A stretch of 64,000 nt of DNA from Rhodococcus rhodnii (GCA_000720375.1 JOAA01000019.1:124001-188000), one strand, 5' to 3'. Positions 8,690-19,104 are shown, counted from the first letter of the stretch. Translations and numbers: made by a program. Notes: a model not told the origin generated them from the letters alone.

Positions 8690-9066
8690 CGTGGTTGGTT
8701 TCGGCGCGCTTTTGGGTCGCCGCGGCGCGCGCTGTGCCTACTTTCGGCGCGCGCTGTGGTCACCTCGGCGCGCTGCTACCCGGGGTCGACGCGATTTGGT
8801 GTGGAGCACCCAGCCTGGCTCCAGCCGCTGTGGTCTCCAAGGAGGCTGTGTCTTTTTTCTGGGCAGCCGCAAAGGACAGGGAAAAGCGGGCAGGCCTGCG
8901 GCCCTGCCCCGCCGACAAGCTTATTTGCGGCGCCACTCCACACAAAACCGCGCCGACAACTGCTTAGGGCGCGCCTTTCTGTCGCTGGGGCGCGCCTTCG
9001 CTGGACTTTGGGCGCGCCTCCGCTGTGCTTCTCGCGCGTCTTCGCTGTCGGCGGGGCGCGCCTTCG
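8690..9066. repeat. GGCGCGC-punctuated repeat, copy 1
   Basis: The 441-bp gap 8644-9084 between convergent genes has no supported gene. It is filled with units of roughly 15-20 bp separated by GGCGCGC or GGCGCGCC. The stretch 8959-9002 is identical over 44 bp, in inverted orientation, to 61064-61107. Bases 8714-8752 match 61121-61158 with one mismatch and one indel. Copy 1 is longer because a 161-bp inverted-repeat-bounded segment interrupts it (8791-8951). The repeats do not encode a plausible protein. Confidence 0.8.
8791..8951. mobile_element. Putative 161-bp MITE-like insertion
   Basis: Terminal inverted repeats of 16 bp (8791-8806 GCGATTTGGTGTGGAG, and 8936-8951) match at 14 of 16 positions. 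They are flanked by near-identical hexamers GTCGAC (8785-8790) and GCCGAC (8952-8957). The related repeat at 61021-61170 lacks this segment and has a single GCCGAC at the equivalent point, so it acts as an empty site. The interior carries a hairpin (GGGCAGG 8888-8894 with CCTGCCC 8903-8909). No transposase is encoded, and family identity is unknown. Confidence 0.5.
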
Positions 9067-9084
9067 TTCGGAGCTCGGCTTGCT

Positions 9085-9981
9085 CTAGAAGCCCAGGAAC
9101 ACGCGTTCCTGCGTGATCGGGTAACCCGCGCGCTTGAAGTTCGCCGCCATCGGGAAGTTGCTCACGTCCGTGTCGGCCTGAATCTCCGTCGCCCCCGCCT
9201 CAACCAGCAAGTGCGTGCATTCGACGAGCAGGTCGTAGGCGTAGCCATGGCCGCGTTGGCCGGGCACGACGCCGACAAAGCCAACGACCGGGCTCGCGTA
9301 GTTCCTGGTGGGCACCGTGATCCCGACCAGTTCACCGTCCCTGGTGTACGCGAGCTTCCACCACTCACGCGGACCCGGGAACCACTTCAGGTCCTCCAGC
9401 TCTGACCGAGCCGCCTCCAACGGGCTCATCCGCTCCAGATCCGCAACCTTGTGCGCGTCCAGGCTGCCGCGTTGGACCTCGGCGAGCACCGAGACGATCA
9501 CCGAGTCGTCCGGTTCGGACCGGAATTCCAGGCGACCTGGACGCTCAGGCAGGCCGTCAGCCAGCGTCCACGTGTAACGGAGGCGTTCGACGACCGGCTT
9601 CATGCCCACTCGCGTGGCCACGTCGATCCGGGCTTGCGCCGGCTCAGGCGCGTCCCGCCAGGAAGGCGGCAACGCGAGGCAGTACTCGACCCGGAACGGG
9701 GCAGCCTTGAGCAAAGCCTCGCCTGCCGAAGGGTCCTCGAAGTCGAACCAGTCGAGCGTCATCGGTGACGGGTCGTCTGGGCCGCCCCACCAGGCGGCGC
9801 GCGCGACGACGCGGTCGTCGCGCAGCGCCACCCATGTCCATTCCGGGCGGTATTCGTTCTTCGCCACGTAGTCGCCGTATTTCCGGCCGAAGACCGCGAA
9901 GCCCACCACGTCCGGCTGTGCGTAGCCGGTGAACAGGTGTTCCTCGCCCTCCGCCAGGGCACGGATGACCAGGTCAGTCAT
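9085..9981 (-). CDS. GNAT family N-acetyltransferase
   Basis: The 298-aa protein has two GNAT-like halves. The C-terminal half carries the acetyl-CoA loop in VGVVPGQRGHGYAYDLLVE (Q/RxxGxG/A pattern) followed by IQADTDVSNFPMAANFKRAGY, a classic GNAT ending. The substrate is unknown. The ATG at 9981 is selected, with GGAG a few bases upstream and a 10-bp gap from the gpmA stop; a longer frame to 10059 would overlap gpmA. It is likely co-transcribed with gpmA and is convergent with the HTH gene across the GGCGCGC repeat. Confidence 0.88.
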   Translation of the reverse strand: MTDLVIRALAEGEEHLFTGYAQPDVVGFAVFGRKYGDYVAKNEYRPEWTWVALRDDRVVARAAWWGGPDDPSPMTLDWFDFEDPSAGEALLKAAPFRVEYCLALPPSWRDAPEPAQARIDVATRVGMKPVVERLRYTWTLADGLPERPGRLEFRSEPDDSVIVSVLAEVQRGSLDAHKVADLERMSPLEAARSELEDLKWFPGPREWWKLAYTRDGELVGITVPTRNYASPVVGFVGVVPGQRGHGYAYDLLVECTHLLVEAGATEIQADTDVSNFPMAANFKRAGYPITQERVFLGF

Positions 9982-9991
9982 CAAGCTCCGC

Positions 9992-10732
9992 TCAGCGGCC
10001 TTGGTTGGCCACGGCCTTGATCGCGTCGGCCGCCGCGTCCGGGTCGAGGTACGTTCCACCCGCGGTAACCGGCTTCAAAGAGTCGTCAAGGTCGTAACGC
10101 AGCGGGATTCCGGTCGGGATGTTCAGCCCGGCGATCGTGTCGTCGTCGATCCCGTCCAGGTGCTTGACCAGGGCGCGCAGCGAGTTGCCGTGCGCGGCCA
10201 GCAGCACGGTCTTGCCCGCGCGCAGATCCGGCACGACCGCTGACTCCCAGTACGGCAGGAACCGGGCAACGACGTCCTTCAGGCACTCGGTGCGCGGTAC
10301 CTCGATGGAGGCGTATCGCGCGTCGGCGTCTTGGCTGAACTCCGTGCCCAGTTCGATCTGCGGGGGTGGGGTGTCGTAGCTGCGGCGCCAGAGCATGAAC
10401 TGCTCCTCGCCGAATTCGTCGAGGGTCTGCTTCTTGTTCTTGCCCTGCAACGCTCCGTAGTGCCGCTCGTTGAGGCGCCAGTCTCGGCGGACCGGGATCC
10501 AGTGCCGGTCGGCCGCGTCGAGGGCGATGTTCGCGGTGGAAATCGCCCGTCGCAGCAACGAGGTGTGCACGATGTCGGGCAGGATGCCCGCGTCGCGCAG
10601 CAACTGCCCGCCTCGCTCGGCTTCTTTCACGCCCTTCTCGGACAGGGGTACGTCCACCCAACCGGTGAACAGGTTCTGTGCGTTCCACACGCTCTCGCCG
10701 TGGCGGAGCAACACCAGGGTTCCGACTGCCAT
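9992..10732 (-). CDS. gpmA: 2,3-bisphosphoglycerate-dependent phosphoglycerate mutase
   Basis: The 246-aa glycolytic enzyme interconverts 3- and 2-phosphoglycerate. The histidine-phosphatase motif LLRHGES near residues 8-14 contains the phospho-accepting histidine. [14 protein letters not shown] and [16 protein letters not shown] supply the remaining active-site arginine, glutamate and histidine. The ATG at 10732 gives the standard start ([14 protein letters not shown]). In M. tuberculosis gpm1 (Rv0489) lies between mshA/Rv0487 and senX3, as it does here. Confidence 0.95.
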   Translation of the reverse strand: MAVGTLVLLRHGESVWNAQNLFTGWVDVPLSEKGVKEAERGGQLLRDAGILPDIVHTSLLRRAISTANIALDAADRHWIPVRRDWRLNERHYGALQGKNKKQTLDEFGEEQFMLWRRSYDTPPPQIELGTEFSQDADARYASIEVPRTECLKDVVARFLPYWESAVVPDLRAGKTVLLAAHGNSLRALVKHLDGIDDDTIAGLNIPTGIPLRYDLDDSLKPVTAGGTYLDPDAAADAIKAVANQGR

Positions 10733-11123
10733 ACCGCAGAGCCTGCCAGACCGTCCGGGTTTCACCCGAACAGGTGCGCGTCGGCAAGGCCTTTCGGCGC
10801 ACCCGCCCACAGCCAGTTGTCCAGCGGACTGAGTCCGAAATAGAACTGTGACTCGTTTTCCGGGTTAAAACCCGAATGGGTTAAGCGGCAGGCTTGAAGT
10901 CATCGCATGAGTCTGCCAAGTTGACAAAGCTTCCACCGACCGGCTCCCACGCACTCCCCGGTCGGCAGAGGCAGACCGCGGCTCGTCTCCCCTGTCGAGC
11001 CGCACCCCGCTGGGGACGCTGGGGTGCCCCCCGCCCCACGCGTACGGTGCGGGATTTGTGTCACAGGATGGCTCGAGAACGCGACTCCCCCTCGCTCGGG
11101 CCATCCTGTGAAACGTTCTTACT
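10733..11123. other. Non-coding spacer between gpmA and DUF4349 gene
   Basis: This 391-bp spacer has no convincing gene. It should contain the gpmA promoter, but no clear -35/-10 pair was recognised. A GTTAAAACCCGAATGGGTTAAG-like short dyad occurs near 10865 and a long hairpin lies at its right end (11061-11111). Confidence 0.5.
11061..11111. terminator. Long hairpin after the DUF4349 gene
   Basis: The inverted arms 11061-11077 (TCACAGGATGGCTCGAG) and 11095-11111 match at 16 of 17 positions and enclose a 17-base loop. The hairpin begins 12 bp past the stop of the minus-strand DUF4349 gene. No U-tract follows on either strand, which is common for actinobacterial hairpin terminators. A regulatory operator is the alternative. 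Confidence 0.5.
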
Positions 11124-12011
11124 TCAAACACTTTCCGTGACCGGCCGTGCGGCTTTCCTACGCTTGCGTCGGAAGTAGAACCACAGACCGGCGGGTATGC
11201 CGAGCGCGACTAGGAATGGCAGCATCGCGCCAAGGACACGCGTGGTCACCGTGAAGAACTCCCCGAAGGCGCCCCAACCCTCGGACAGTCCGTCGAAGAA
11301 CCCGCCGGCCGTGGCCGCTTCGACGGGCGGTGGCGGCGCGCTCTCCTGCGTCATCTGAACTGTCACAGTGGACAGTGCGACCTTGCCGCCGAGGGTGTCC
11401 CGCCTGCCCTGTAACGATTCCAGGTCGCTCTGCCTGCGGGTGAGTTCGCTTTCGATCTGTGCGATCTCGCTGACGCTCGACGCTTTCGCGAGCAGCGCCT
11501 GCATCCGCGCCACGCTTTCGCGTTGTGTGCGCAGCCGCGACTCGAGGTCCACGACCTGTTCAGTGACGTCCTCGGCCTGCTTGTGCTGGAACTTGATGGC
11601 GCCGAGGTCGGCGAGCTGGCGCAGTGCCGCGTCGAACTTGTCAGACGGGATACGCAGCGTGATGGACGCCTTGTCGTTGCGGGATTCCTCCTGCCCGGTG
11701 AATCCGCCGTTGGTCGTCGCGATCGCACGCGCGCCGCTCACCGCGTCGAAGATCGCCTTGACGGTCATCTCGATGCGCGCGGTCTGCACGAGCATCCGGT
11801 CCTGGACCGGTGCGGGCGGTTGCGCGTTCTGCGCGGGCGCCTCCTTCGCGGCGCCGCCGCCACTCGCGCTGTTCGGTTTCGCGGGCATGGGCGCGGCGGC
11901 CTGGCCTCCCGCGCTGGTCATGTCACCGCCGCTGCTCGAACAGGCGGTCAACCCCAGAAGCAGAGCCGCCCCGGCGATCGAGATGTATAAGCCACTCTTT
12001 CGTCTGCTCAT
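11124..12011 (-). CDS. DUF4349 domain lipoprotein
   Basis: The 295-aa protein has a lipoprotein signal peptide (basic MSRRK, hydrophobic core, lipobox LTAC with C24). It continues with a low-complexity Ala/Pro linker (~30-70), a DUF4349 region (~70-235) containing a long coiled coil with ESRLRTQRESVARMQALL, a C-terminal transmembrane segment (~262-285) and a basic tail. It is therefore anchored on the outer face of the membrane at both ends. Function is unknown. It follows the ybjN-like gene by 45 bp on the same strand and may be the last member of the mshA operon. Confidence 0.88.
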   Translation of the reverse strand: MSRRKSGLYISIAGAALLLGLTACSSSGGDMTSAGGQAAAPMPAKPNSASGGGAAKEAPAQNAQPPAPVQDRMLVQTARIEMTVKAIFDAVSGARAIATTNGGFTGQEESRNDKASITLRIPSDKFDAALRQLADLGAIKFQHKQAEDVTEQVVDLESRLRTQRESVARMQALLAKASSVSEIAQIESELTRRQSDLESLQGRRDTLGGKVALSTVTVQMTQESAPPPPVEAATAGGFFDGLSEGWGAFGEFFTVTTRVLGAMLPFLVALGIPAGLWFYFRRKRRKAARPVTESV

Positions 12012-12056
12012 GCCGCTCAGACGGAAAGATCTGGGAGAGTCGTTGTCCGGCCGCGG

Positions 12057-12566
12057 TTACGAGTCGGACACCCGTTGGTCACCGTCCGGCTTCGCCAGAT
12101 GTTCGAAGGCCTTGAGGTTGGCCAGTGACTCGCCACGGGATGTCCGCCACTCCCATTCCCGCTTGATCGACGTGGCGAAGCCGATCTCCAGCAGCACGTT
12201 GAAGTCGCCGTCCGCGGCTTCCAGGACCTGGCCGAGCAGGCGGTCCAGTTCGTCCGGGGTGACGGCGTGCAGGCCGATCCGGCCGAGCAGGTAGATGTCG
12301 CCGACACTGTCGATTGTGTAGTGCACGCCGTAGAGCTTGGCGTTGCGGCGCAACAGGAATCGGTAGACGTCCTCGTGCGCCTCGTCCGGGCGGCGGCAGA
12401 CGAACGCCTCGACCACCAGCGCGTGCTCGCCGACGATCAGCCAGCAGTTGGTCTGCAGCTTCTTGGTTCCCGGCAGGGTCACGAAGAACTTGCCGGGCTC
12501 CGGCCGGTCGTAGGCGATCTCCCGCTCGTCCAAAGTGGACTTGATCACCTCGTCCACATCGGTCAC
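12057..12566 (-). CDS. YbjN domain-containing protein (Rv0487-like)
   Basis: The 169-aa protein has the YbjN/type-III-chaperone-like fold pattern ([35 protein letters not shown]). The GTG start at 12566 follows GGAGGTG and overlaps the mshA stop in a GTGA arrangement, so translation is coupled to mshA. Rv0487 occupies the same position after mshA in M. tuberculosis. The molecular role is unknown; coupling suggests, without proving, a function near mycothiol synthesis. Confidence 0.9.
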   Translation of the reverse strand: MTDVDEVIKSTLDEREIAYDRPEPGKFFVTLPGTKKLQTNCWLIVGEHALVVEAFVCRRPDEAHEDVYRFLLRRNAKLYGVHYTIDSVGDIYLLGRIGLHAVTPDELDRLLGQVLEAADGDFNVLLEIGFATSIKREWEWRTSRGESLANLKAFEHLAKPDGDQRVSDS

Positions 12567-13843
12567 GACGCCACCTCCGCCCGGTCCTGCACCTCCCGGA
12601 ACGTTACCGCAGCGCGCATGTACGCACCGATCAGCTCGTCCGTGGTGTGATCCCACGAGAACGCACGCGCGTGGTTGAGTGCCCCGACGGACAACTTTCC
12701 GCGCAGCTCAGCGGATCGAGCCAACGCGTTCGCCCAGTCGACCGACGAATGCCCGGGCACGAGCAGCCCGGAAACGCCGTCGTTCACTGCGACTCGCAAT
12801 CCGCCGACGTCGGTCGCGACGACCGGCGTGCCGCAGGCCTGTGCCTCGATCGCGACGAGCCCGAACGATTCGTTGTGGCTCGGCACCGCGACAACGTCCG
12901 CCGCGCGGTAGACCTTCGCCAACGCCGGCCCTGGCAGCGGCGGCAGGAACCGGACAACGTCCCGGATTCCCAGCCGTACGGCCAAATCCTGCAAGGCCTG
13001 CGGCTGCTCGAGACCAGTGCCCGACGGTCCGCCCACGACCAGCACGACCAGCTTCGACCGGTCGATCCGGCCTTGCGCCAACAGTTCGGCGGCCGCGTGC
13101 AGCAACACGTCCGGCGCCTTCAGCGGCTGGATCCGGCCGACGAACGCCAAAACCGTCGCGTCAAGCGCAATCCCCAGCGCGACCCGGGCGTCCTGCTGCG
13201 AGCCCGGCGTGAACTGCCTGAGGTCGACGCCGGGTGAGACCGTGCTGACCTTCGCCGGGTCGGCGTCGTACTGGCAGATCAGGTCGTTGGCTTCCATCTC
13301 GGTGTTGGCCACCAGGCTGTCGGCCTGGTCGACGACCTGCTGCTCGCCGATCTCACGAACCCGCGGCTCCGGCGTGTCCCCCTCGGCCAGCGCCGCGTTC
13401 TTCACCCGCGCCAACGTGTGCGCGGTGTGCACGAGCGGAACGCCCCAGCGGTCCCGCGCGAGCCAGCCGACCTGCCCGGACAGCCAGTAGTGCGAATGCA
13501 CGAGGTCGTAGAAGCCAGGTTCGTTGTTCGCTTCGGTCCGCAAGACCGCCGCGGTGAAAGCGCACAGCTGCGAGGGCAGTTCGCTGCGGTCGAGCACCTC
13601 GTAGGGCCCGGCTGGCACGTGCCGGACGAGCACCCCTGGCGCCAATTCCGCCACCGGGGGTAACTCGGATGAGGTAGCCCGCGTGAACACCTCGACCTCG
13701 ACGCCGCGCTCGGCCATCCGAGTCGCGGTCTGGGCGATGTACACGTTCATGCCACCCGCGTCGCCTGTCCCGGGCTGCTCAAGCGGCGACGTGTGCACCG
13801 ACAGCAGCGCGACGCGGCGGGGTGGCCGAAGCCAACGAGTCAC
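12563..13843 (-). CDS. mshA: D-inositol-3-phosphate glycosyltransferase MshA
   Basis: The 426-aa GT4-type enzyme transfers GlcNAc from UDP-GlcNAc to 1D-myo-inositol 3-phosphate, the first committed step of mycothiol synthesis. The N-terminal [22 protein letters not shown] is the MshA signature, including the donor and inositol-phosphate loops. [14 protein letters not shown] and the C-terminal [21 protein letters not shown] (EX7E) complete the GT-B fold. The GTG start at 13843 lies 3 bases after the upstream hydrolase stop. The order hydrolase-mshA-ybjN is tightly packed. Confidence 0.96.
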   Translation of the reverse strand: MTRWLRPPRRVALLSVHTSPLEQPGTGDAGGMNVYIAQTATRMAERGVEVEVFTRATSSELPPVAELAPGVLVRHVPAGPYEVLDRSELPSQLCAFTAAVLRTEANNEPGFYDLVHSHYWLSGQVGWLARDRWGVPLVHTAHTLARVKNAALAEGDTPEPRVREIGEQQVVDQADSLVANTEMEANDLICQYDADPAKVSTVSPGVDLRQFTPGSQQDARVALGIALDATVLAFVGRIQPLKAPDVLLHAAAELLAQGRIDRSKLVVLVVGGPSGTGLEQPQALQDLAVRLGIRDVVRFLPPLPGPALAKVYRAADVVAVPSHNESFGLVAIEAQACGTPVVATDVGGLRVAVNDGVSGLLVPGHSSVDWANALARSAELRGKLSVGALNHARAFSWDHTTDELIGAYMRAAVTFREVQDRAEVAS

Positions 13844-13846
13844 TCT

Positions 13847-14680
13847 TCATGCCCCCATGACTCGATCGGCGAACTCCAGCAACATCCCGTCGAACTCCTC
13901 AGTGCGTTCGGCGAAGGGCATATGCCCGGTCTTGGGAAACCAACGCAACTGCGCCCCCGGAATCTTCCCGACTGTGTACTGCGCCACAACCGGATCGACC
14001 ACCGCGTCCAACTGACCGTGCGCGACCAAGGTCGGCACTTTGATCAGCTGCAGCACCCCTGAGCTGTCGAAATCCCGCCGGAACATGGCTCGCCGGACCT
14101 CCCACGGCACCCGCAGGGCGTCGCCGACGATCCGCTGGCTCACCTCACCCGGCAGGTGCGACTCAGACATGCCCCGCACGAACTCGGTGAAACCACGCGC
14201 GGCCATGTCGAGGTCTTCGAGGTTCACGTACGGCACGACCGCCCGCATCGCCGTGCCCGGTCCGGCGCCCGGGCGATCGCGGCCGACCTCCACCGCGGCC
14301 GAGGCGAACACGATCCCGGCGAGGTCCTGGTCGCCGAAGGCCCGCAGGTAGTCGGTGATCACGGCGCCGCCGTACGACCAGCCGACCAGCACGACCGGCC
14401 TGCCGACCAGGTCGAGTACGGCGGAGACGTCGTCGGCCCATGCGTCAGGGTCGCCGTACCCGTCCACCGGGTCCGGTACGTCCGAATACCCGTGTCCACG
14501 CAGGTCAAGGGCGGCCAGGCGATACTTCGACGTCAGCTTCGGGTCGGCCAGTTGGGCCGACCACGCGGCGCTGGACTGGGCCCAGCCGTGCAGCAGGACG
14601 ATCGCGGGTGCACCAGGCGGCCCGGCTGTGCGGACCGCGAGACGAACCCCGTTTCCACCGGTGATCTGGTGGAGGGTCAC
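13847..14680 (-). CDS. Alpha/beta hydrolase
   Basis: The 277-aa alpha/beta-hydrolase-fold protein has the oxyanion segment LLHGWAQSS and the nucleophile elbow GWSYGGA. A likely acidic residue sits in VAHGQLDAVVDP, and the catalytic histidine is in FPKTGHMPFAE. The substrate cannot be assigned. The GTG start at 14680 overlaps the stop of the L,D-transpeptidase gene (GTGA); a start at 14725 would intrude further into that gene. It lies directly before mshA. Confidence 0.9.
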   Translation of the reverse strand: MTLHQITGGNGVRLAVRTAGPPGAPAIVLLHGWAQSSAAWSAQLADPKLTSKYRLAALDLRGHGYSDVPDPVDGYGDPDAWADDVSAVLDLVGRPVVLVGWSYGGAVITDYLRAFGDQDLAGIVFASAAVEVGRDRPGAGPGTAMRAVVPYVNLEDLDMAARGFTEFVRGMSESHLPGEVSQRIVGDALRVPWEVRRAMFRRDFDSSGVLQLIKVPTLVAHGQLDAVVDPVVAQYTVGKIPGAQLRWFPKTGHMPFAERTEEFDGMLLEFADRVMGA

Positions 14681-15852
14681 TTGATCGCCGACATGCTCTT
14701 CCACTTGTCCCACGAGAACAGCCAATCATTGACGTCCGAAGTCGTGGGGAAGGTGGCCTTCGATCCGGTGACCTCTACCGGGTCGCCGATCAGCACGGCG
14801 TCGAACACGGCCTTGGCGTCGGCCTCGAACAGGTTCACGCACCCGTGCGAGGTGTTGTTCTTGCCGATGTTGGCGCGGTTCTCCTCGTTCTCGTGGATGA
14901 ACTCGCCGTGGTTGGAGATCCGCACGGCCCACTTCTTCTTCACGTTGGTGTAGCCGTAGCGCGGGTTGGAGAAGTCGCCGACCTCTTCCTTGGCCATCAC
15001 GATGACGGTGCCGTTGGGCGTGTTGAGGTTCGGGTCGGCGTCCTTGCCGTTGCTCGCCGGGTACGTCGCGGTCAGGTTGCCGTCCCGGTAGACCTTGAGG
15101 TTGTGGTCCGGCGTGTTGACCTTCAGCACCTGGTTGCGGCCGATCTTGAACTTGCTGGTCACGTCCGCGCGGCCGTGCCCGTTGCCGTAGTTCACGCCGT
15201 ACAGGTTGGCCGAGACCTTGACCTCGGTGTTGGCCGGCCAGTACTCCTTGGGCCGCCAGTCGACCTGCGTGGCCGACAGCCACGCCCACGAGCCCTCCAC
15301 CTTCGACGGCGAGGTCTCGACCTTCAACGCCTTCTCCGCGGCGGCCTTGTCCTTGGGCGCGGTCTCGAACTTCACGCTGATCGGCATGCCCACGCCGACG
15401 GTGGCGTTGTCCACCGGGTTGAGCGTCGCCCTGATCTGCTTGGCCGGGGTCATCGTGGTGAAGCTGCCCTTGAGCTCGACGTCCTTGTTGTCGGTGCCCT
15501 TGGCTTTCGCGGTGTACGTGTAGGTCTTGCCGTAGCCGAGCTTCTCGGTGTTGGTCCAGCTGAGCTTGTCCGGCGCGATCTCGCCCTTGACCGGCTTGCC
15601 CTCGTTGTTGGTGACCGTGGCCTCGGTCAGCGTGCCGTCGGTGACGGAGAACTTGATGGGCTTGACGACCTCGACGTCCTTGGCGTCCCCGGCGGGGTCG
15701 GCGACGATCTTGGCCACCGGGCGGGTCTCACCGTCCGCGGGAGCCTCGCCCTCGGCGTTGGGGTTGCCGGTCTCGGTCGTCGAGCAGCCGGCGACGGCGA
15801 GTACGGCGGAAAGGAGGAAGGCGCTGATGACCGTTCTTCGTCCTGCCCGCAC
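14677..15852 (-). CDS. L,D-transpeptidase lipoprotein (Ldt, YkuD fold)
   Basis: The 391-aa lipoprotein (lipobox VAGC, C23) has two Ig-like domains (~45-135 and ~137-238) and a YkuD catalytic domain (~240-385). The active-site motif has H320, H336 and the nucleophile C338 in SHGCVN. It forms 3-3 peptidoglycan cross-links outside the membrane and can bypass penicillin-binding proteins. The GTG start follows GGAGGTCGAC. A related gene (Rv0483, lprQ) sits beside murB and mshA in M. tuberculosis, so position and domain layout agree. Confidence 0.95.
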   Translation of the reverse strand: MRAGRRTVISAFLLSAVLAVAGCSTTETGNPNAEGEAPADGETRPVAKIVADPAGDAKDVEVVKPIKFSVTDGTLTEATVTNNEGKPVKGEIAPDKLSWTNTEKLGYGKTYTYTAKAKGTDNKDVELKGSFTTMTPAKQIRATLNPVDNATVGVGMPISVKFETAPKDKAAAEKALKVETSPSKVEGSWAWLSATQVDWRPKEYWPANTEVKVSANLYGVNYGNGHGRADVTSKFKIGRNQVLKVNTPDHNLKVYRDGNLTATYPASNGKDADPNLNTPNGTVIVMAKEEVGDFSNPRYGYTNVKKKWAVRISNHGEFIHENEENRANIGKNNTSHGCVNLFEADAKAVFDAVLIGDPVEVTGSKATFPTTSDVNDWLFSWDKWKSMSAIK

Positions 15853-15947
15853 GTCGACCTCCGTCTATCTCATCGTCCATCTACTCGTAAAGACGCACCA
15901 AAGGGCACCCGGTGTGCCTAAAGTGAGCTGCGCCACATTGTTCTGGG

Positions 15948-17045
<1,098 letters not shown>

Positions 17046-17061
17046 CGGTAACCTCCGGTTC

Positions 17062-17553
17062 ATGCCTAGCCGTATGGAGCACCGGGCGAGGTTCGCCGCC
17101 CCTGCCGATTCCGTGTACGCCGCGGTCATCGATCCGGCGTTCCTGGCCGACCGGCTCGAAGCTCTCGGCGGCAACAACGCCTCCATCGTCGACCGGACGG
17201 AGTCGGCACAGGCCACGACGTTCCGGGTACGCCAGGGGCTTGCCGCGGAACATCTTCCCTCAGCGGTCCGAACCTTGCTGAAGGGTGACCTGGTCGTTGA
17301 CCGGACTGAGACCTGGCGATCGGACAAAACCGGCTCGGTCAAGGCCTCTGTGCAGGGCGTTCCCGGCGAGATCAACGGCACAACGCGGCTGTCCGACGTG
17401 GACGGCGGCACGGAATGGGTGACGTCGCTCGAGGTCAAGGTCAGCATCCCGCTCGTCGGTGGCAAGATCGAGAAGTCGATCGGCGAGCAGGTGCTCAAGC
17501 TGCTGGCCAACGAGGCCACGTTCACCGAGAAATGGCTCGCACACCGCGGCTAG
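17062..17553 (+). CDS. DUF2505 (SRPBCC-like) protein, Rv0481c-like
   Basis: The 163-aa protein has the DUF2505 pattern (MEHRARFAAPADSVYAAV, then a helix-grip-like strand series ending in KLLANEATFTEKWLA). It probably binds a hydrophobic ligand, by analogy with START-type folds, but the function is unknown. The ATG at 17062 is the first candidate and ATG 17074 is possible; neither has a ribosome site, which suggests a leaderless message. It diverges from murB as Rv0481c does in mycobacteria. Confidence 0.85.
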   Translation: MPSRMEHRARFAAPADSVYAAVIDPAFLADRLEALGGNNASIVDRTESAQATTFRVRQGLAAEHLPSAVRTLLKGDLVVDRTETWRSDKTGSVKASVQGVPGEINGTTRLSDVDGGTEWVTSLEVKVSIPLVGGKIEKSIGEQVLKLLANEATFTEKWLAHRG

Positions 17554-18341
17554 CGGCGGGCCGGGCCCGCGCGCTCGGCGTCCCGACGCGCGGCACCACG
17601 AACCCGAACCGGCTGCGCAAAGTGGACCGGTGGATGACCGGTACGCCATGGGTCGCCTCGGTGTTGCGGTCGGCGCCGGATCCGCTCGTCGTCGATCTCG
17701 GCTACGGCTCGTCGCCCGTGACCACGGTCGAGTTCGCGACCAGGCTGCGTACCGTCCGGCCCGATGTCCGCGTGCTGGGCCTCGAGCTCGATCCGGAACG
17801 GGTCGAGGCGGCGAAGCCCGCGGCCGATCCGCCGTTCCTGGACTTCCGGCGCGGCGGCTTCGAGCTGGCAGGCGCCCGGCCGGTGGTGCTGCGCGCGTTC
17901 AACGTGTTGCGGCAGTACACCGAGCCCGACGCGGCGGCGGCTTGGCAGACCATGTTGTCCCGCATGGCTCCCGGCGGCCTGCTCGTGGAGGGCACATGCG
18001 ACGAGATCGGCAGGCGGTGTTGCTGGGTGACGCTCTCGGCCGACGGCCCGTTCCTGTTCACGTTGGCGTGCTTGCCTTCTGATCTCTCGCAACCGTCCGA
18101 TTTGGCCGAACGACTGCCGAAGTCGTTGATCCACCGGAACGTCCCCGGCGAGCGGATCCACGACCTGCTCACCGCACTGGACACGCACTGGGCCGCAGCC
18201 GCTCCGTTGAGCCCGTACGGACCGCGAGCGCGCTGGGTCGAGACCGTGCGGCGGCTTTCATCGGATGACTGGCCGGTGCTGGACACCCGCAAGCGCTGGC
18301 GGCTCGGCGAAGTCACCCTGTCGTGGGAGATGTTCCACTAG
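17532..18341 (+). CDS. Class I SAM-dependent methyltransferase
   Basis: The 269-aa protein has the SAM-binding glycine loop in VVDLGYGSSPVTTVE (motif I), acidic motif II in LGLELDPERV and a later FRRGGFEL strand. The substrate is not evident. The start ATG at 17532 overlaps the end of the DUF2505 gene by 22 bp, so the two are probably one operon. The neighbouring murB and the downstream MDMPI-type gene give no direct clue to the methyl acceptor. Confidence 0.85.
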   Translation: MARTPRLAAGRARALGVPTRGTTNPNRLRKVDRWMTGTPWVASVLRSAPDPLVVDLGYGSSPVTTVEFATRLRTVRPDVRVLGLELDPERVEAAKPAADPPFLDFRRGGFELAGARPVVLRAFNVLRQYTEPDAAAAWQTMLSRMAPGGLLVEGTCDEIGRRCCWVTLSADGPFLFTLACLPSDLSQPSDLAERLPKSLIHRNVPGERIHDLLTALDTHWAAAAPLSPYGPRARWVETVRRLSSDDWPVLDTRKRWRLGEVTLSWEMFH

Positions 18342-18351
18342 GCTCAGGTGA

Positions 18352-19089
18352 GTGGATCACGAGACGCATCTAGCTCACATCGTGGAACAGGCCGAGGCGC
18401 TGAAGGCAGCCGCGGTCGCGGCGGGTCCGTCGGCACCGGCACCCACTTGTCCGAAGTGGACGGTCAAGGACCTGGTCGAGCACATCGCACAGGTACACAA
18501 CATGGTGGTCGAAGGGCTCAAGCTCGGCCGGGACGACAAGCGCCCGGCCATCGCGCAGCTGCCCGAGGACTGGGACGAGCTGGTCGCCTGGTGGGACGCC
18601 AAACGGATGGAGATGGTGACCGCGCTGGGCGAGGCCGATCCGGCGAAGCAAGCGTGGAGCTTCATCCCTGAGATGGGCACGTACGGCTGGTGGGCGCGCC
18701 GGCAGGCACACGAAACGGCCATCCACCGCCTTGATGCCGAACACGCCCAGTCGGAGAAGGTCCCCACGCTGCTGTTCGACTCCGAACTCGCCGCCGACGG
18801 CATCGACGAGGTGCTGGCGACCATGTCGGTGTACCGCGCCCGGGCCAAACGCCCGGAGGTCACCGTCGAGGGAACACTCCTCGTGCACGCGGCGGACGCG
18901 GGCCGAGCGTGGATACTGCACGCCCGCGGCGGCGTCGTCGAAGTAGGCCCGGTCGAGGACTCCGCGACCGCCGCCGACGCGACCCTGGCGGGTACGGCGG
19001 ACGCGGTGTACCGGGCGGTCTGGAAGCGGCCGAGCCACGCGATCCTGAACGGCCGGGAGGAGCTGCTGCAGGCGGTCAACAGCGGCTGA
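18352..19089 (+). CDS. Maleylpyruvate isomerase family mycothiol-dependent protein
   Basis: The 245-aa DinB-like protein has an N-terminal MDMPI metal-binding domain (~5-150; WTVKDLVEHIAQVHN with H44, then RRQAHETAIHRLDAE with H120 and H125) and a C-terminal SCP2-like domain. Members use mycothiol as thiol cofactor in isomerisation or conjugation, but the individual substrate is unknown. The GTG start at 18352 follows AGGTGA closely. It lies about 4.5 kb from mshA, which begins mycothiol synthesis, and is 15 bp before purU. Confidence 0.9.
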   Translation: MDHETHLAHIVEQAEALKAAAVAAGPSAPAPTCPKWTVKDLVEHIAQVHNMVVEGLKLGRDDKRPAIAQLPEDWDELVAWWDAKRMEMVTALGEADPAKQAWSFIPEMGTYGWWARRQAHETAIHRLDAEHAQSEKVPTLLFDSELAADGIDEVLATMSVYRARAKRPEVTVEGTLLVHAADAGRAWILHARGGVVEVGPVEDSATAADATLAGTADAVYRAVWKRPSHAILNGREELLQAVNSG

Positions 19090-19104
19090 GGAGAATGTCC
19101 GGTC

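Noticed and set aside
8652..9116. Overlapping plus-strand frames in the GGCGCGC repeat
   Set aside because: They follow the repeat periodicity, lack ribosome sites and differ between the two repeat copies.
10865..11178. Small open frames on both strands between gpmA and the DUF4349 gene
   Set aside because: No ribosome sites or family features; they cross the long hairpin and the adjacent gene end.
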